This document shows positions 46,131 through 54,837 of a stretch of DNA of 64,000 nt, piece after piece. Source of the stretch: Legionella fallonii LLAP-10 (GTDB taxonomy: Bacteria; Pseudomonadota; Gammaproteobacteria; Legionellales; Legionellaceae); assembly GCF_000953135.1 (NCBI RefSeq), contig NZ_LN614827.1, positions 3,360,501 through 3,424,500 on the forward strand, read 5' to 3'. The notes below the pieces were generated by a model. That model was not told the DNA's origin. It ran no database searches and saw only the letters and a program-made list of their open reading frames with translations. The position numbers were made by a program, and so were the translations under genes. Each line of letters starts with the position of its first letter. The first letter of the stretch is position 1.

Positions 46131-46916
46131 TTATTCTAATATATGCAATGTTGACACCATTCCACTTTGAATCCAATTTTTCAAATAGGAAGCAGCCCCC
46201 ATTCCCACTTCCTCAGCAGGCATCCATTGGCATAATCCTTCGCAAACTTGGCCGAAAGTCAAACCATCCATTAAAGCATCTAAAGCCCAAGCTTCCTGTT
46301 CAGATAAACTATAAAATTGATTGACATAATCAGGTGCACGCCATAAAACCCATGAGGTTGTTTTATCTTCCTGATGCAACTCAGGTAAGTCCTCATCTTT
46401 AACTAAGGTCTGCCATAGGGGAATAGCATTCCAAAAATAATTTAATCGGTGTATGGAGGGATGAAAGGTAAATTGCATACCAGCCCAAGATTCAGGAAGA
46501 ACACTAGCCATATCAACAATTTGTACTATTTTGCTATCTGCTGCATCAAAAGCAAGAGTCATTTTCCATTCAAAATCAGCTAATTCAGCTAAAAAGGAAT
46601 ACTTTTTATCGTAATAATTATTTAGAAATTCAGCTAATCCATCCCCAAACCAGCGAATAGACCTATAAGTAGAAGGGTAAGTATCTATATAACCGCTGCA
46701 CGCTTCTTCAAATGCTTTTGTCCCCAAATAAGCATGCACTGCAGGAAAAGAAACAGTTAGACATTCTATTAAACGCAGTTTATAGGCATCTTTATAAATT
46801 TCTAACCGCTTCTCGACAGAAACCGACTTAGTCTGAACTATTGATTCATCAATTCCTACTCGACCCGATAAAATAAATTGTTGAAATTGTTGTTGCAATT
46901 GAGCCAGCTCATTCAT
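46131..46916 (-). CDS. DUF2063 / BufC-type partner of the MNIO enzyme
   Basis: 261 residues. The N-terminal 'LQQQFQQFILSGRVGI' and 'RLEIYKDAYKLRLIECLTVSFPAVHAYLG' segments match the DUF2063 putative DNA-binding domain found beside DUF692 proteins, now seen as the peptide-recruiting partner (BufC/HvfC type) of MNIO enzymes. The ATG overlaps the stop of the DUF692 gene by 4 bp (ATGA), so the two are translationally coupled. It should bind the leader of the Cys-rich precursor and deliver it to the MNIO enzyme in the cytosol. Last gene of the operon. Confidence 0.85.
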   Translation of the reverse strand: MNELAQLQQQFQQFILSGRVGIDESIVQTKSVSVEKRLEIYKDAYKLRLIECLTVSFPAVHAYLGTKAFEEACSGYIDTYPSTYRSIRWFGDGLAEFLNNYYDKKYSFLAELADFEWKMTLAFDAADSKIVQIVDMASVLPESWAGMQFTFHPSIHRLNYFWNAIPLWQTLVKDEDLPELHQEDKTTSWVLWRAPDYVNQFYSLSEQEAWALDALMDGLTFGQVCEGLCQWMPAEEVGMGAASYLKNWIQSGMVSTLHILE

Positions 46917-47767
46917 GCAAACACCTCTTCATTCAATAATTGTTGGCTTATCTGTCTTGCACGATGAACTTCCCCTAAAAGTTCCTCTAGAGGAGGCATA
47001 TTATCGTCTCGCTCAACCATTGTGGAAATATTACCTAATCGTTTAATAGTAGCCGCATACAAATCCCATACAGGTTGAATTACTGGGGCATCATGAGTAT
47101 CGATAATGTAATCACCATAATTGGAATGCCCTGCTAAGTGAATTTGCGCCACCCTATCTGCAGGCATAGCATTGATATAATCCATGGGATTGAACTGATG
47201 ATTTACAGAACTAACGTAAATATTATTAACATCTAATAAAACATAACATCCGGCTTGTTTTATTATCTCTAAAACAAACTCCCATTCAGTCATTTCAGAC
47301 TGTTTAAAGGTAAGATAACTGGATACATTTTCAATTAATATAGGGCGGCCTAAATAATCTTGTATTTGTTGAATTCGAGCAACAATATGTTGTATTGCCT
47401 GCTGGGTATAAGGAATAGGCAGTAAATCGTGCATATTAAGTCCTTGCACCCCTGTCCAACATAAGTGATCTGAAATCCAGGAAGGCTCCACCTGAGAGGC
47501 TAATTCTTTTAGTTGTTTAAGATAATTGATATCTAGAGGGTCCGTGCTACCTATAGAAAGCGACACGCCATGCATGACAATGGGATAATGTTCTCGTATT
47601 TTTTCCAGATAATATAAAGGCTTGCCTCCGGGAACTAAATAATTTTCAGTTAATATTTCAAACCAATCCAAATCAGGTTTTTGCGTTAATATTTCTTCAT
47701 AGTAATCGGGTCTTAAACCTAACCCAAAACCTAAAAAAGGCATTTTCTTATATTGAGGAACTTCCAT
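46913..47767 (-). CDS. DUF692 / MNIO family enzyme (BufB-type) modifying a Cys-rich peptide
   Basis: 284 residues from ATG 47767; the frame upstream contains no ribosome binding site. The family signature is clear: 'GFGLGLRPDYYEEIL', 'DWFEILTENYL', 'HGVSLSIGSTDPLD', 'WISDHLCWTG', 'LLDVNNIYVSS' and 'QIHLAGHS', which supply the His, Asp and Glu iron ligands. MNIO enzymes are multinuclear iron oxidases that turn precursor Cys into 5-thiooxazole or related groups. The precursor candidate lies 100 bp upstream, the DUF2063 partner overlaps downstream. In bufferin systems the product binds copper and protects the cell. Confidence 0.93.
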   Translation of the reverse strand: MEVPQYKKMPFLGFGLGLRPDYYEEILTQKPDLDWFEILTENYLVPGGKPLYYLEKIREHYPIVMHGVSLSIGSTDPLDINYLKQLKELASQVEPSWISDHLCWTGVQGLNMHDLLPIPYTQQAIQHIVARIQQIQDYLGRPILIENVSSYLTFKQSEMTEWEFVLEIIKQAGCYVLLDVNNIYVSSVNHQFNPMDYINAMPADRVAQIHLAGHSNYGDYIIDTHDAPVIQPVWDLYAATIKRLGNISTMVERDDNMPPLEELLGEVHRARQISQQLLNEEVFA

Positions 47768-47792
47768 AGTGTACCTAAATAATGAGATGAAA

Positions 47793-47814
47793 CCAGGCAT
47801 AAGCTCATGCCTGG
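47793..47814 (-). terminator. Hairpin between precursor and MNIO genes
   Basis: CCAGGCAT (47793-47800) pairs with ATGCCTGG (47807-47814), an 8-bp stem with 6-nt loop, between the precursor stop (47869) and the MNIO start (47767). It may attenuate or stabilise the transcript so that the precursor is made in excess. Confidence 0.5.
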
Positions 47815-47868
47815 AGTAAAGCAGGTACTAATTCTTAAATTCAAATTATGAATTCCAAGAAATAATAA

Positions 47869-48123
47869 TTATTCAGCAACAGTGCCGCCAGCTTTTTGAC
47901 AATCTTCTTTGGACATCATAGAAACGCCTTTACCTTTACAAGCGTTTTGACCTTTGCAAGAGTTATCTGCAGTTTTGCAAGCACTTTGTCCTTTGCAAGC
48001 GTTGCCGCCTTTGCAATGAACCATTGGAGCAGAAGTAGTATCAGCAGCAAAAGCAGGAGCTAAAGCAAACATAGCAGCTGCGCCCACTGCAAGAGCAGCA
48101 CCAGTTAATTGTAATTTGTTCAT
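47869..48123 (-). CDS. Bufferin-type Cys-rich RiPP precursor
   Basis: 84 residues. A Sec-type signal peptide (MNKLQLTGAALAVGAAAMFALAPAFA) is followed by a core with six Cys in a regular pattern: 'CKGGNACKGQSACK', then 'CKGQNACKGKG', and one more Cys in 'EDCQKAGG'. Cys-x5-Cys units like these are the target of MNIO enzymes, which lie downstream in the same operon. Bufferins are exported after modification and bind copper in the periplasm. A strong sigma-70 promoter lies 67 bp upstream, which suggests abundant expression. Precursor assignment rests on composition and neighbours. Confidence 0.85.
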   Translation of the reverse strand: MNKLQLTGAALAVGAAAMFALAPAFAADTTSAPMVHCKGGNACKGQSACKTADNSCKGQNACKGKGVSMMSKEDCQKAGGTVAE

Positions 48124-48455
48124 TAAAATTCCCTTTGATAGATTAATATTATTTTTGATAAAAGCAAATAGTTCCTATTTGCCACTAGCATTGTAAAGAG
48201 TACTATTCAAGCTTGTCAAGGCACTCTTGATTTAATAAAAAAATATAATAAAAACATATAGTTAAAATAAAAAAAGCAACTTCTTAATAAATAGCCACTT
48301 GTTTAAAATGGGGCTTTTTTATAGCGCTCTATTGCGACACTCAAAAACTCTAACTAATGAAAAGATAATTTTATTCGTGCTCCATATTAATGATACACTT
48401 CCACTAGATTTCGAGTCACTCTCATTCAAAATCTCTAGTATCAACTACCAATTAG
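48124..48455. other. Intergenic region upstream of the bufferin operon
   Basis: About 330 bp. It holds the leader and promoter of the precursor gene on the right-to-left strand and an AT-rich stretch. I see no RNA gene, metal-regulator dyad or ORF with a start signal. Confidence 0.4.
48190..48219 (-). promoter_or_regulatory. Sigma-70 promoter of the bufferin operon
   Basis: On the minus strand a perfect -35 TTGACA (48219-48214), an 18-bp spacer and the -10 TACAAT (48195-48190). This is the clearest promoter of the window by sequence. Confidence 0.6.
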
Positions 48456-48976
48456 TTTTTTGAAATACCAGCAAGACACATTAAAGGAGTTGATCAAATC
48501 AGTACCAATCAAGTACAAAATCAGGCTAACTTTGTTTATGATATTAATAACCTCAATCCAGATCCAGCTAGCGGTAACTGCAGTAATGCGGTGGATATGA
48601 TCCAATTTATTCGAGCTAATTTGGGATTTGCCACCAATAATAGCCCACAACAAATTCAATTGACTCAAGGAAAGTCCCTAGCTCATCAACCTAATAATTA
48701 TCTCCCCTCACCGAGAGTAGTGAAACCCAACATCGGTAGCCCAGCTATGCCTGGGTCTGTGAGTCTTCACCAACAAACGGTAACGATATATGCGGTAAAA
48801 TTGGCGATCATGAAAACTTCCGTAGTTATTTGGATCTTAACATCAATCAGAATTATGGTGTTATCATCCTGTTTAATACTGGATCACTCTCAGCAGATGG
48901 AAGTTTAGCTCCCTCAACAGCGTCTCCGCCAACGGGAGGTCTTATTGGTGCTAATTTATTGGAGCATGTTAATTAA
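48456..48976 (+). pseudogene. Decayed, frameshifted gene remnant
   Basis: An open frame from about 48456 reads on with protein-like composition ('DINNLNPDPASGNCSNAV', 'VDMIQFIRANLGFATNN') to about 48740. A second frame then takes over ('SSPTNGNDICGKIGDHENF', 'RSYLDLNINQNYGVIILFN') and ends at TAA 48974-48976 after 'GGLIGANLLEHVN'. The second frame has a stop at 48737-48739, so a frame change near 48740-48770 is required. No start codon is clear. The C-terminal part is reminiscent of serine-hydrolase or beta-lactamase tails, but only weakly. The 5' part appears to be lost. Confidence 0.55.
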
Positions 48977-49058
48977 TATAAAAGATTGAGTTACCCCTAG
49001 CCCTGTTTTATATGTCATTTCCGCCCAGGCGGGAATTTATTTTTCAATTAAACAAAAA

Positions 49059-49613
49059 CTACGAATGCATGGGATACACTAAAATGCTAAATCTGGTTTT
49101 ATCAAATTCAAATTCGCCAGCAATATCCATATTGAGCTTCTTATGGGCATTAATTGATCGTTCATTGTCATTGGCAATAAATGCGGTGAGTAATTCCATT
49201 TCCTTATGTTCCATCCTCAGGGAGTTCAATAAATGATTAAATAAATGAGATAAAATATTTTGCCCCCTATATGCCTTATCAATACACGCAGGGCCATAAA
49301 TAGAGGCATAATATTCTGCAAGAGCTCTTCCTTGATAATGCAGCTCTGAAAATCTCTTAAGCATTGCGCTTACTATAGGAATTTTTTCATTATATTTAAT
49401 AGAGCTGGAACATATATAGCCACACACTTTTTGTAAATCGCTACACACCATCACCCCTAAATCCGCATCCATAGCTTGAAATTGTTCTGCTGAAAAAGCG
49501 GCAGATAAAAAGCCATCTGCTCTATCGGATTGACCTAATGCAGAGGTTAGATTCTTATTTTGTAATCTCACCATTTGTTCAAAATCATTGCCAATAGGCC
49601 GTCGGTATTCCAT
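49059..49613 (-). CDS. GNAT-family N-acetyltransferase
   Basis: 184 residues. The acetyl-CoA site region 'IDKAYRGQNILSHLFNHLLNSL' has the R/Q-x-x-G-x-x-x pattern in the form 'YRGQNIL', and 'LLTAFIANDNERSINAHKKLNMDIAGEFEF' is the usual N-x-x-x-x-x-Hxk-G/N segment near the C-terminus. It begins MEYRRPIGNDFEQMVRLQ, as many GNATs do. Full length. Substrate unknown. Single gene convergent with the decayed gene on its left. Confidence 0.8.
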   Translation of the reverse strand: MEYRRPIGNDFEQMVRLQNKNLTSALGQSDRADGFLSAAFSAEQFQAMDADLGVMVCSDLQKVCGYICSSSIKYNEKIPIVSAMLKRFSELHYQGRALAEYYASIYGPACIDKAYRGQNILSHLFNHLLNSLRMEHKEMELLTAFIANDNERSINAHKKLNMDIAGEFEFDKTRFSILVYPMHS

Positions 49614-49691
49614 TATAATGCTCCAACTAAAGAATATTCATTTGCTACCGATCACTTGATGGTGTTAACTTAAGCCCGTTCATACCGGATT

Positions 49692-49717
49692 CCCGTATTA
49701 CGCTATGCTAATACGGG
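49692..49717. repeat. CCCGTATTA hairpin
   Basis: CCCGTATTA and TAATACGGG around an 8-nt loop, followed by GCTACG; the same structure is inside R6 at 12196-12221. It lies between two minus-strand genes and past the stop of neither in a way that demands a terminator role. Confidence 0.5.
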
Positions 49718-49745
49718 CTACGTATATACGCCATTAAGTGGAAAA

Positions 49746-50390
49746 TTACTGTTGTTTGACGGTACTTTTCTTAAGGTTCTCTAACCACTTGTTCCTGTTG
49801 TCGTCGCTCATGTTCGCTTGTTTAATAACATAGTGAAGAAGGTACATCCCATTCTTACCTTTGACCACCTTTTGAATTTCATCTTGCTGTAAATTGCTGG
49901 GTTTATCTACTTTAAACTCAAAAATAAACAGGTCAGGCTGATTCACCAGGGTATTAACAGTAAAGTTAACGCCCGACTTTTTAAGATCGGCAATAAAATG
50001 CTCACCAAATTGAGCGGGTGTGATTGTTGTTAGGCCAGGAATAAACTGACTAGTAACCAACTCCTTCCAATCGTCAATATTATCCCCTACTGGAAGATAT
50101 TCCACCGTAGATAGTTCCTGAGTATTTTTACCCCAAACAGCTTTCCATGGCCTATGATCAAAGACAATAATTTGTTTTTCAAAAGAAAGTATTTTCGGAT
50201 CAACTGGGGTTTTGTCTATAACCACTAGACTGCAATACATATCACCTTTATAAGTTACGTATTCAATACATTTAGGATTATTTTGATTCGTAACTTTTAT
50301 TAAATTAGCTGGAAGCGGTGAAGTTGCTGGGGTAGCAAAACTATTGGCTACCACTAATAAAGAGACACAACATCCTGTAAGATAGTTCAT
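49746..50390 (-). CDS. Exported hypothetical protein
   Basis: 214 residues with a signal peptide (MNYLTGCCVSLLVVANSFA). The mature part has two Cys close together ('PKCIEYVTYKGDMYCSLVV'), then a mixed alpha/beta domain: 'QIIVFDHRPWKAVWG', 'YLPVGDNIDDWKELVTSQFIPG', 'PDLFIFEFKV' and 'GMYLLHYVIKQ'. This layout resembles exported proteins common in Legionella genomes, but I do not know a named family. Probably periplasmic or secreted by type II secretion. Single gene. Confidence 0.7.
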   Translation of the reverse strand: MNYLTGCCVSLLVVANSFATPATSPLPANLIKVTNQNNPKCIEYVTYKGDMYCSLVVIDKTPVDPKILSFEKQIIVFDHRPWKAVWGKNTQELSTVEYLPVGDNIDDWKELVTSQFIPGLTTITPAQFGEHFIADLKKSGVNFTVNTLVNQPDLFIFEFKVDKPSNLQQDEIQKVVKGKNGMYLLHYVIKQANMSDDNRNKWLENLKKSTVKQQ

Positions 50391-50662
50391 GATTTCTTTA
50401 GAACAAGTGGATTTGTTTTAATTGTAGACTGAGTCATCCCTTGTTGCTAATTCTTAGCCATTACCACTCGCTTCATCACAGCAGGGTTTACACGCCCCGT
50501 AAAACAATCATCTTCGATATGAACTGGTTAGCTTGCTCTAGGCCTGGCAACAAATTGTCCGACGTTGTGATACACCCGATTAAGAGACCACAAGGAAAGA
50601 GCCCCCTCTCAAATCACTAGTGTGCGCTATAATTCATATAGAAATACTAATAAGGAGATAAA

Positions 50663-50968
50663 ATGAAAGGTTGCAAATTAAGCCCTCTGGGCTTGGGTCT
50701 TTCTTTAGGAGTTTTGTGGGGGTTATCCATGCTCGCCATGGGATTAGCAGCATACTATTATAGCTATGGAAAACCTTTTGTAGAAGCAATCAGTACTTTA
50801 TATGTAGGTTATGCTCCCTCAATAAAAGGAAGTATCATGGGGGGTATCATAGGATTTTTAGATGCTTTCATTATGGGGGCGTTGATTGCCTGGCTTTACA
50901 ACCTATTTAGTGGTTGTGGCTGCGCTTGTTGTACTCCTCATGAAAAAAATGCCAATAAAGATAAATAA
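50663..50968 (+). CDS. Small membrane protein of the 'bacteriophage holin'-annotated family
   Basis: 101 residues, two to three membrane helices: 'LGLGLSLGVLWGLSMLAMGLAAYY' and 'GSIMGGIIGFLDAFIMGALIAWLYNLF', then a Cys-rich motif 'SGCGCACCTPHEK' at the membrane edge and a Lys-rich tail. Similar short proteins in Legionella and Coxiella carry the automatic name 'bacteriophage holin', but there is no phage context here and lysis activity is unproven. The C-terminal four Cys could bind a metal. AAGGAGATAAA precedes the ATG. Single gene. Confidence 0.65.
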   Translation: MKGCKLSPLGLGLSLGVLWGLSMLAMGLAAYYYSYGKPFVEAISTLYVGYAPSIKGSIMGGIIGFLDAFIMGALIAWLYNLFSGCGCACCTPHEKNANKDK

Positions 50969-51039
50969 TTTTATTAAGTTACAGCTTATAAGAAGAGATT
51001 ATCCTTCTTATAAGCTCGACTCACCTGCCTCGGTCTCAA

Positions 51040-51363
51040 TTAAGGGCGAATGATAATGTTATTACGTACATTTTGCGGACCAGCAATTTGACCAGCAATT
51101 CTCTCAGCAACATCGCTTTGACGAATCTTTCTAACGTAACCTGTTAAAACCACTGAATTTTGATGCTGCTCTACATTAACTTGAGCAATAACAGGATCTT
51201 CGCTGTGCATTAATTCCGCTTTCACTGTTTGTGCCATAGTCATATTCGTTTTATAAGGGGTATACGAAGGTGCTTGACCTAAAAAAGTTGGTCCGGTAGC
51301 TGTTTGACAACCTGCCAATAGAAGCATCGCACCAGCAGCAGTCACATTGAGTAAATATTTTTG
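51040..51363 (-). CDS. BON-domain lipoprotein
   Basis: 107 residues from ATG 51363 (GGAG upstream); ten more codons are open before it but include that site. The lipobox is 'LLLAGC', so the mature protein starts at a lipidated Cys after a short signal peptide. The C-terminal ~65 residues are one BON domain: 'VKAELMHSEDPVIAQVNVEQHQNSVVLTGYV' and 'AERIAGQIAGPQNVRNNIII'. BON domains bind membranes or lipids, and relatives such as OsmY and DolP are envelope stress proteins. Probably outer-membrane anchored in the periplasm. Single gene. Confidence 0.85.
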   Translation of the reverse strand, partial: QKYLLNVTAAGAMLLLAGCQTATGPTFLGQAPSYTPYKTNMTMAQTVKAELMHSEDPVIAQVNVEQHQNSVVLTGYVRKIRQSDVAERIAGQIAGPQNVRNNIIIRP

Positions 51364-51621
51364 CATTACAATCTCCAATAGAGAACAGATCAATTAAATT
51401 TAGCCATTAGTCTACCATAATCCTATGCGACGACACAGGTTTATCCAAACTATCTATTAAGCTCGCTTACAAGCTCACAATAGTAAAAAATTGTATAATC
51501 TTTCATATACTTAATACTAAAGCAAAACTCAGTTATGACATTTTAATTTCGCGCTTAGTTTATTGACAAAGAAAACTGCTATACTAATTTTTATAAATCA
51601 AATACCTACAGGACGTAGAGC

Positions 51622-53418
51622 ATGAAAAGAGTCGCTAAAAAAGAGGCTATAGAGCAAAACAAATCACATCCCAAAATTAAAAAAAAACAAACTGCTCCCC
51701 TGAGAAATCTGTATAAAAAAGAAGAACCAGAAGAAACAGATAGCCTGTTCCGCTTCATGGACAAATTCTACCAAGCTAATTTGGCTAAGCTTACTGCTGG
51801 CGTCAGCCCTGCAGCGTTAAATACGGCCTATTTCTCCTGGATGGCGCAACTTGGCCAATCTCCTGGGACTATAACAAGATTAGCAACTTACCCCCTATTA
51901 CATATTGACACGTTTATCTCCAATCTTATGAATCATGAGACACCAGGAAATGGAAGAGATGTTCGTTTCCATACGGAAAATTGGAGTATGTATCCTTGGC
52001 GTTTATGGGCAGAACAGTTTTTACAAACTGAAGCATGGTGTTTGCAGGCTACGACTAAAGTTCCAGGGTTACCCATTCCGGTGAAACGCTCTATTTCTTT
52101 TCGTACCAGACAAATACTCGATGCTTTATCTCCATCTAATTTTGTCTTAACTAATCCCGATTTATTCAGGGAAACCATTCGTTCTGGAGGAACCAATCTA
52201 ATTCGTGGAACAGAATTAGCAGTGCAAGATTTTATGGAAAAAGTCACGGGTTCGCCGCCTGCTGGAGTCGAAAACTTTATTCCTGGTAAACAAGTTGCAA
52301 TTACTAAAGGAAGAGTGGTTTTTAAAAATCATTTGATTGAACTAATTCAATATGAGGCTCAAACAGCAAAAGTATATAAAGAACCGGTATTAATACTGCC
52401 CGCCTGGATTATGAAATATTATATTCTTGACCTACTGCCTGAAAACTCATTGGTAAATTGGCTAACGCAACAAGGGCACACTGTATTTATAGTATCTTGG
52501 CTAAACCCTAGCAGTGAAGATAGAAATCTGGACATGGATGATTATTACCGACAAGGTGCAATGGCTGCTATAGATAAAGTATCGCAAGAAATCCCCCATA
52601 CCAAAATTCATTTAATGGGATATTGTCTGGGTGGCACTCTGGCCATGATTACTGCGGCTGCCATGGCAAAAAATAAAGATAATCGTCTCAAAAGCTTAAC
52701 CCTTCTTGCTGCACAGGGAGACTTTACCGAGGCAGGAGAATTACTGCTCTTTATCAATAAAAGTGAGCTATCCTTCCTAAAAAGTATGATGTGGGAACAA
52801 GGATATTTAGATACCAAACAAATGGCAGGTACATTCCAAATGCTTCGCTCCTACGATTTGATTTGGTCTAAAATGGTTCAAGACTATATGCATGGCACGC
52901 AAAGAGGGATGATAGCGCTTCTGGCCTGGAACGCTGATGCAACTCGCATGCCCTATAAAATGCATAGTGAATACCTGGAAAAACTATTCTTAAATAATGA
53001 TTTTGCTGAAGGACGATTTGCTGTTGAAGGGCATCATATCGTTGCTGAAAATATTCAAACACCCGCTTTTGCGGTCAGTACCGAAAAAGACCACGTGGCT
53101 CCATGGAAATCCGTGTATAAAACTCACTTATTAATCAATAATGATATTACTTTTGTTTTGACTAATGGCGGACATAATGCCGGAATTGTCAGTGAGCCAG
53201 GACATGCCGGACGCAGTTATTTGATCCGTGAAAGAAAAAAAGACTCTGCTTATCTTGATCCCAATACCTGGTTAAAAGAAGCAAATGCAAAAACTGGTTC
53301 CTGGTGGATTGCTTGGCATGATTGGCTAGTACAACATTCAACGGCAACAATGGTCAAAGCTCGAACGCCAGATAAAAAGCTTCCGCCAGCACCTGGCTCT
53401 TATGTATTGCAGAAATAA
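51622..53418 (+). CDS. phaC: Poly(3-hydroxyalkanoate) synthase
   Basis: 598 residues, class I size. The lipase-like box is 'LMGYCLGGTLAM' with the nucleophile Cys; the Asp is in 'VSTEKDHVAPW' and the His in 'LTNGGHNAGIVSEPGH'. 'PVLILPAWIMKYYILDLLPENSLVNWL' and 'IVSWLNPSSEDRNLDMDDYYRQG' are typical. It polymerises hydroxyacyl-CoA to storage granules in the cytosol, a reserve that Legionella uses outside hosts. Upstream lies TTGACA with TAATTT 16 bp later as a possible promoter. It heads an operon with MaoC-Pta and acetate kinase, 12 bp apart. Confidence 0.95.
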   Translation: MKRVAKKEAIEQNKSHPKIKKKQTAPLRNLYKKEEPEETDSLFRFMDKFYQANLAKLTAGVSPAALNTAYFSWMAQLGQSPGTITRLATYPLLHIDTFISNLMNHETPGNGRDVRFHTENWSMYPWRLWAEQFLQTEAWCLQATTKVPGLPIPVKRSISFRTRQILDALSPSNFVLTNPDLFRETIRSGGTNLIRGTELAVQDFMEKVTGSPPAGVENFIPGKQVAITKGRVVFKNHLIELIQYEAQTAKVYKEPVLILPAWIMKYYILDLLPENSLVNWLTQQGHTVFIVSWLNPSSEDRNLDMDDYYRQGAMAAIDKVSQEIPHTKIHLMGYCLGGTLAMITAAAMAKNKDNRLKSLTLLAAQGDFTEAGELLLFINKSELSFLKSMMWEQGYLDTKQMAGTFQMLRSYDLIWSKMVQDYMHGTQRGMIALLAWNADATRMPYKMHSEYLEKLFLNNDFAEGRFAVEGHHIVAENIQTPAFAVSTEKDHVAPWKSVYKTHLLINNDITFVLTNGGHNAGIVSEPGHAGRSYLIRERKKDSAYLDPNTWLKEANAKTGSWWIAWHDWLVQHSTATMVKARTPDKKLPPAPGSYVLQK

Positions 53419-53430
53419 GGGGGCTCATTA

Positions 53431-54837
53431 ATGGAAAACGAGTTTTTAGAAAGTATCACGTTTGATGAACTTACTATTGGACAAAAAGCCAGTTTATCTC
53501 GGACACTAACTCAAACTGATATTGATCTTTTTGCAACCATGTCTGGTGATATTAATCCAGCTCATATTGATCCTAATTTCGCTAGGAGTGATATTTTTCA
53601 TGGGATTGTAGGTCACGGCATGTGGACCGGCTCTTTGATTTCTACTCTTCTCGGGACTGTATTGCCAGGCCCTGGAACTATCTATCTAGAGCAAGAGATA
53701 CAATTTAAAAAACCAGTCCATCTTGGAGATAACGTTACTATCACCATAATAGTTAGTGAAAAGAATGCAGACAAAAAAACAGTAGTGTTTAACTGTACTG
53801 GGATGAACCAAAAGGGAGAAGTCATTATTGCTGGATTTGCAAAAGTCCTAGCCCCAGAACAAAAATTACGCGTCCGTAAAGCTGAGTTACCTCAAGTTGC
53901 ACTCATCAATCATGATCATTTTCATAAAACCATAGACTCGTGTCGAGATTTACCTCCCATAAAAACCGCCGTAGTTCATCCTGTCTCAGCCAATGTGATA
54001 GAATGTATAGCCGACGCAGTAAAATCCGGCCTGATTAGTCCCATCCTCATTGGCCCTACTACACGAATTATAGAAGCGGCCAAAGAGGCAAAAATTGATT
54101 TATCCCCTTGGAATATTATTGATACCGAACACAGTGATGCCGCAGCAGCAAAAGCAGTAGAGCTTGCGGCCTCAGGAGCAGTAGATGCTATTATGAAAGG
54201 ATCGCTTCATACTGATGAGTTAATGGCTGCGGTAGTTCCAGTCTCTGCTGGATTACGCACAAAATACCGTATTAGCCATGTCTATGTAATGAATGTTCCA
54301 GCCTATCCTAAACCCTTATTGATTACTGATGCAGCAATCAATATTGCACCTAATGCCGCAGATAAGGCAGATATTTGCCAAAATGCAATCAACCTTTGGC
54401 GCATTTTATACGATGACAAAGTTAAACCTAAAGTAGCAATACTTGCTGCTGTTGAAACAGTAAATACTAAAATGCAAGCTACAGTCGATGCAGCCATATT
54501 ATGTAAAATGGCGGATAGAGGGCAAATCGTTGATGGTATTTTGGACGGCCCCTTAGCCTTTGACAATGCCATAAGTAAAGAAGCAGCCAAAGAAAAAAAG
54601 ATAGTGTCGCAGGTAGCAGGAGATGCCGATATTTTATTGGTTCCCGAAATTGAATCTGGAAATATGTTGGCAAAACAGCTCTCGTTCTTAGGCCAAGCTG
54701 ATGCTGCAGGCATAGTATTAGGGGCAAGAGTACCTATTATTTTGACCAGTAGAGCCGACTCCTTAAGAAGTCGACTCTTATCCTGTGCTTTAGCGTTGAA
54801 AGTTGCCAATGCTCGCAGAACAGGAAAAATAAAATGA
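53431..54837 (+). CDS. Bifunctional enoyl-CoA hydratase (MaoC) / phosphate acyltransferase
   Basis: 468 residues, two domains. Residues ~10-145 form a MaoC hot-dog domain with the hydratase motif 'MSGDINPAHIDPNFA' and 'GIVGHGMWTGSLIS'. Residues ~160-465 form a phosphate acetyl/butyryltransferase domain ('GPTTRIIEAAKEAKI', 'AVDAIMKGSLHTDELMAAVV', 'GADAAGIVLGARVPIILTSRAD'-like, here 'GQADAAGIVLGARVPIILTSRAD'). The pair connects enoyl-CoA hydration for PHA monomers with acyl-CoA to acyl-phosphate conversion. AAGGGGG lies before the ATG. The stop overlaps the acetate kinase start by 4 bp. A fusion known in several proteobacteria. Confidence 0.93.
   Translation: MENEFLESITFDELTIGQKASLSRTLTQTDIDLFATMSGDINPAHIDPNFARSDIFHGIVGHGMWTGSLISTLLGTVLPGPGTIYLEQEIQFKKPVHLGDNVTITIIVSEKNADKKTVVFNCTGMNQKGEVIIAGFAKVLAPEQKLRVRKAELPQVALINHDHFHKTIDSCRDLPPIKTAVVHPVSANVIECIADAVKSGLISPILIGPTTRIIEAAKEAKIDLSPWNIIDTEHSDAAAAKAVELAASGAVDAIMKGSLHTDELMAAVVPVSAGLRTKYRISHVYVMNVPAYPKPLLITDAAINIAPNAADKADICQNAINLWRILYDDKVKPKVAILAAVETVNTKMQATVDAAILCKMADRGQIVDGILDGPLAFDNAISKEAAKEKKIVSQVAGDADILLVPEIESGNMLAKQLSFLGQADAAGIVLGARVPIILTSRADSLRSRLLSCALALKVANARRTGKIK

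Noticed and set aside
48441..48668. 75-codon minus-strand open frame
   Set aside because: It is antisense to the more protein-like decayed gene on the plus strand and has no start signal.
50663..50968. Prophage holin
   Set aside because: No phage gene lies around it and the Cys-rich end is unlike a lysis holin; the name is an annotation habit.
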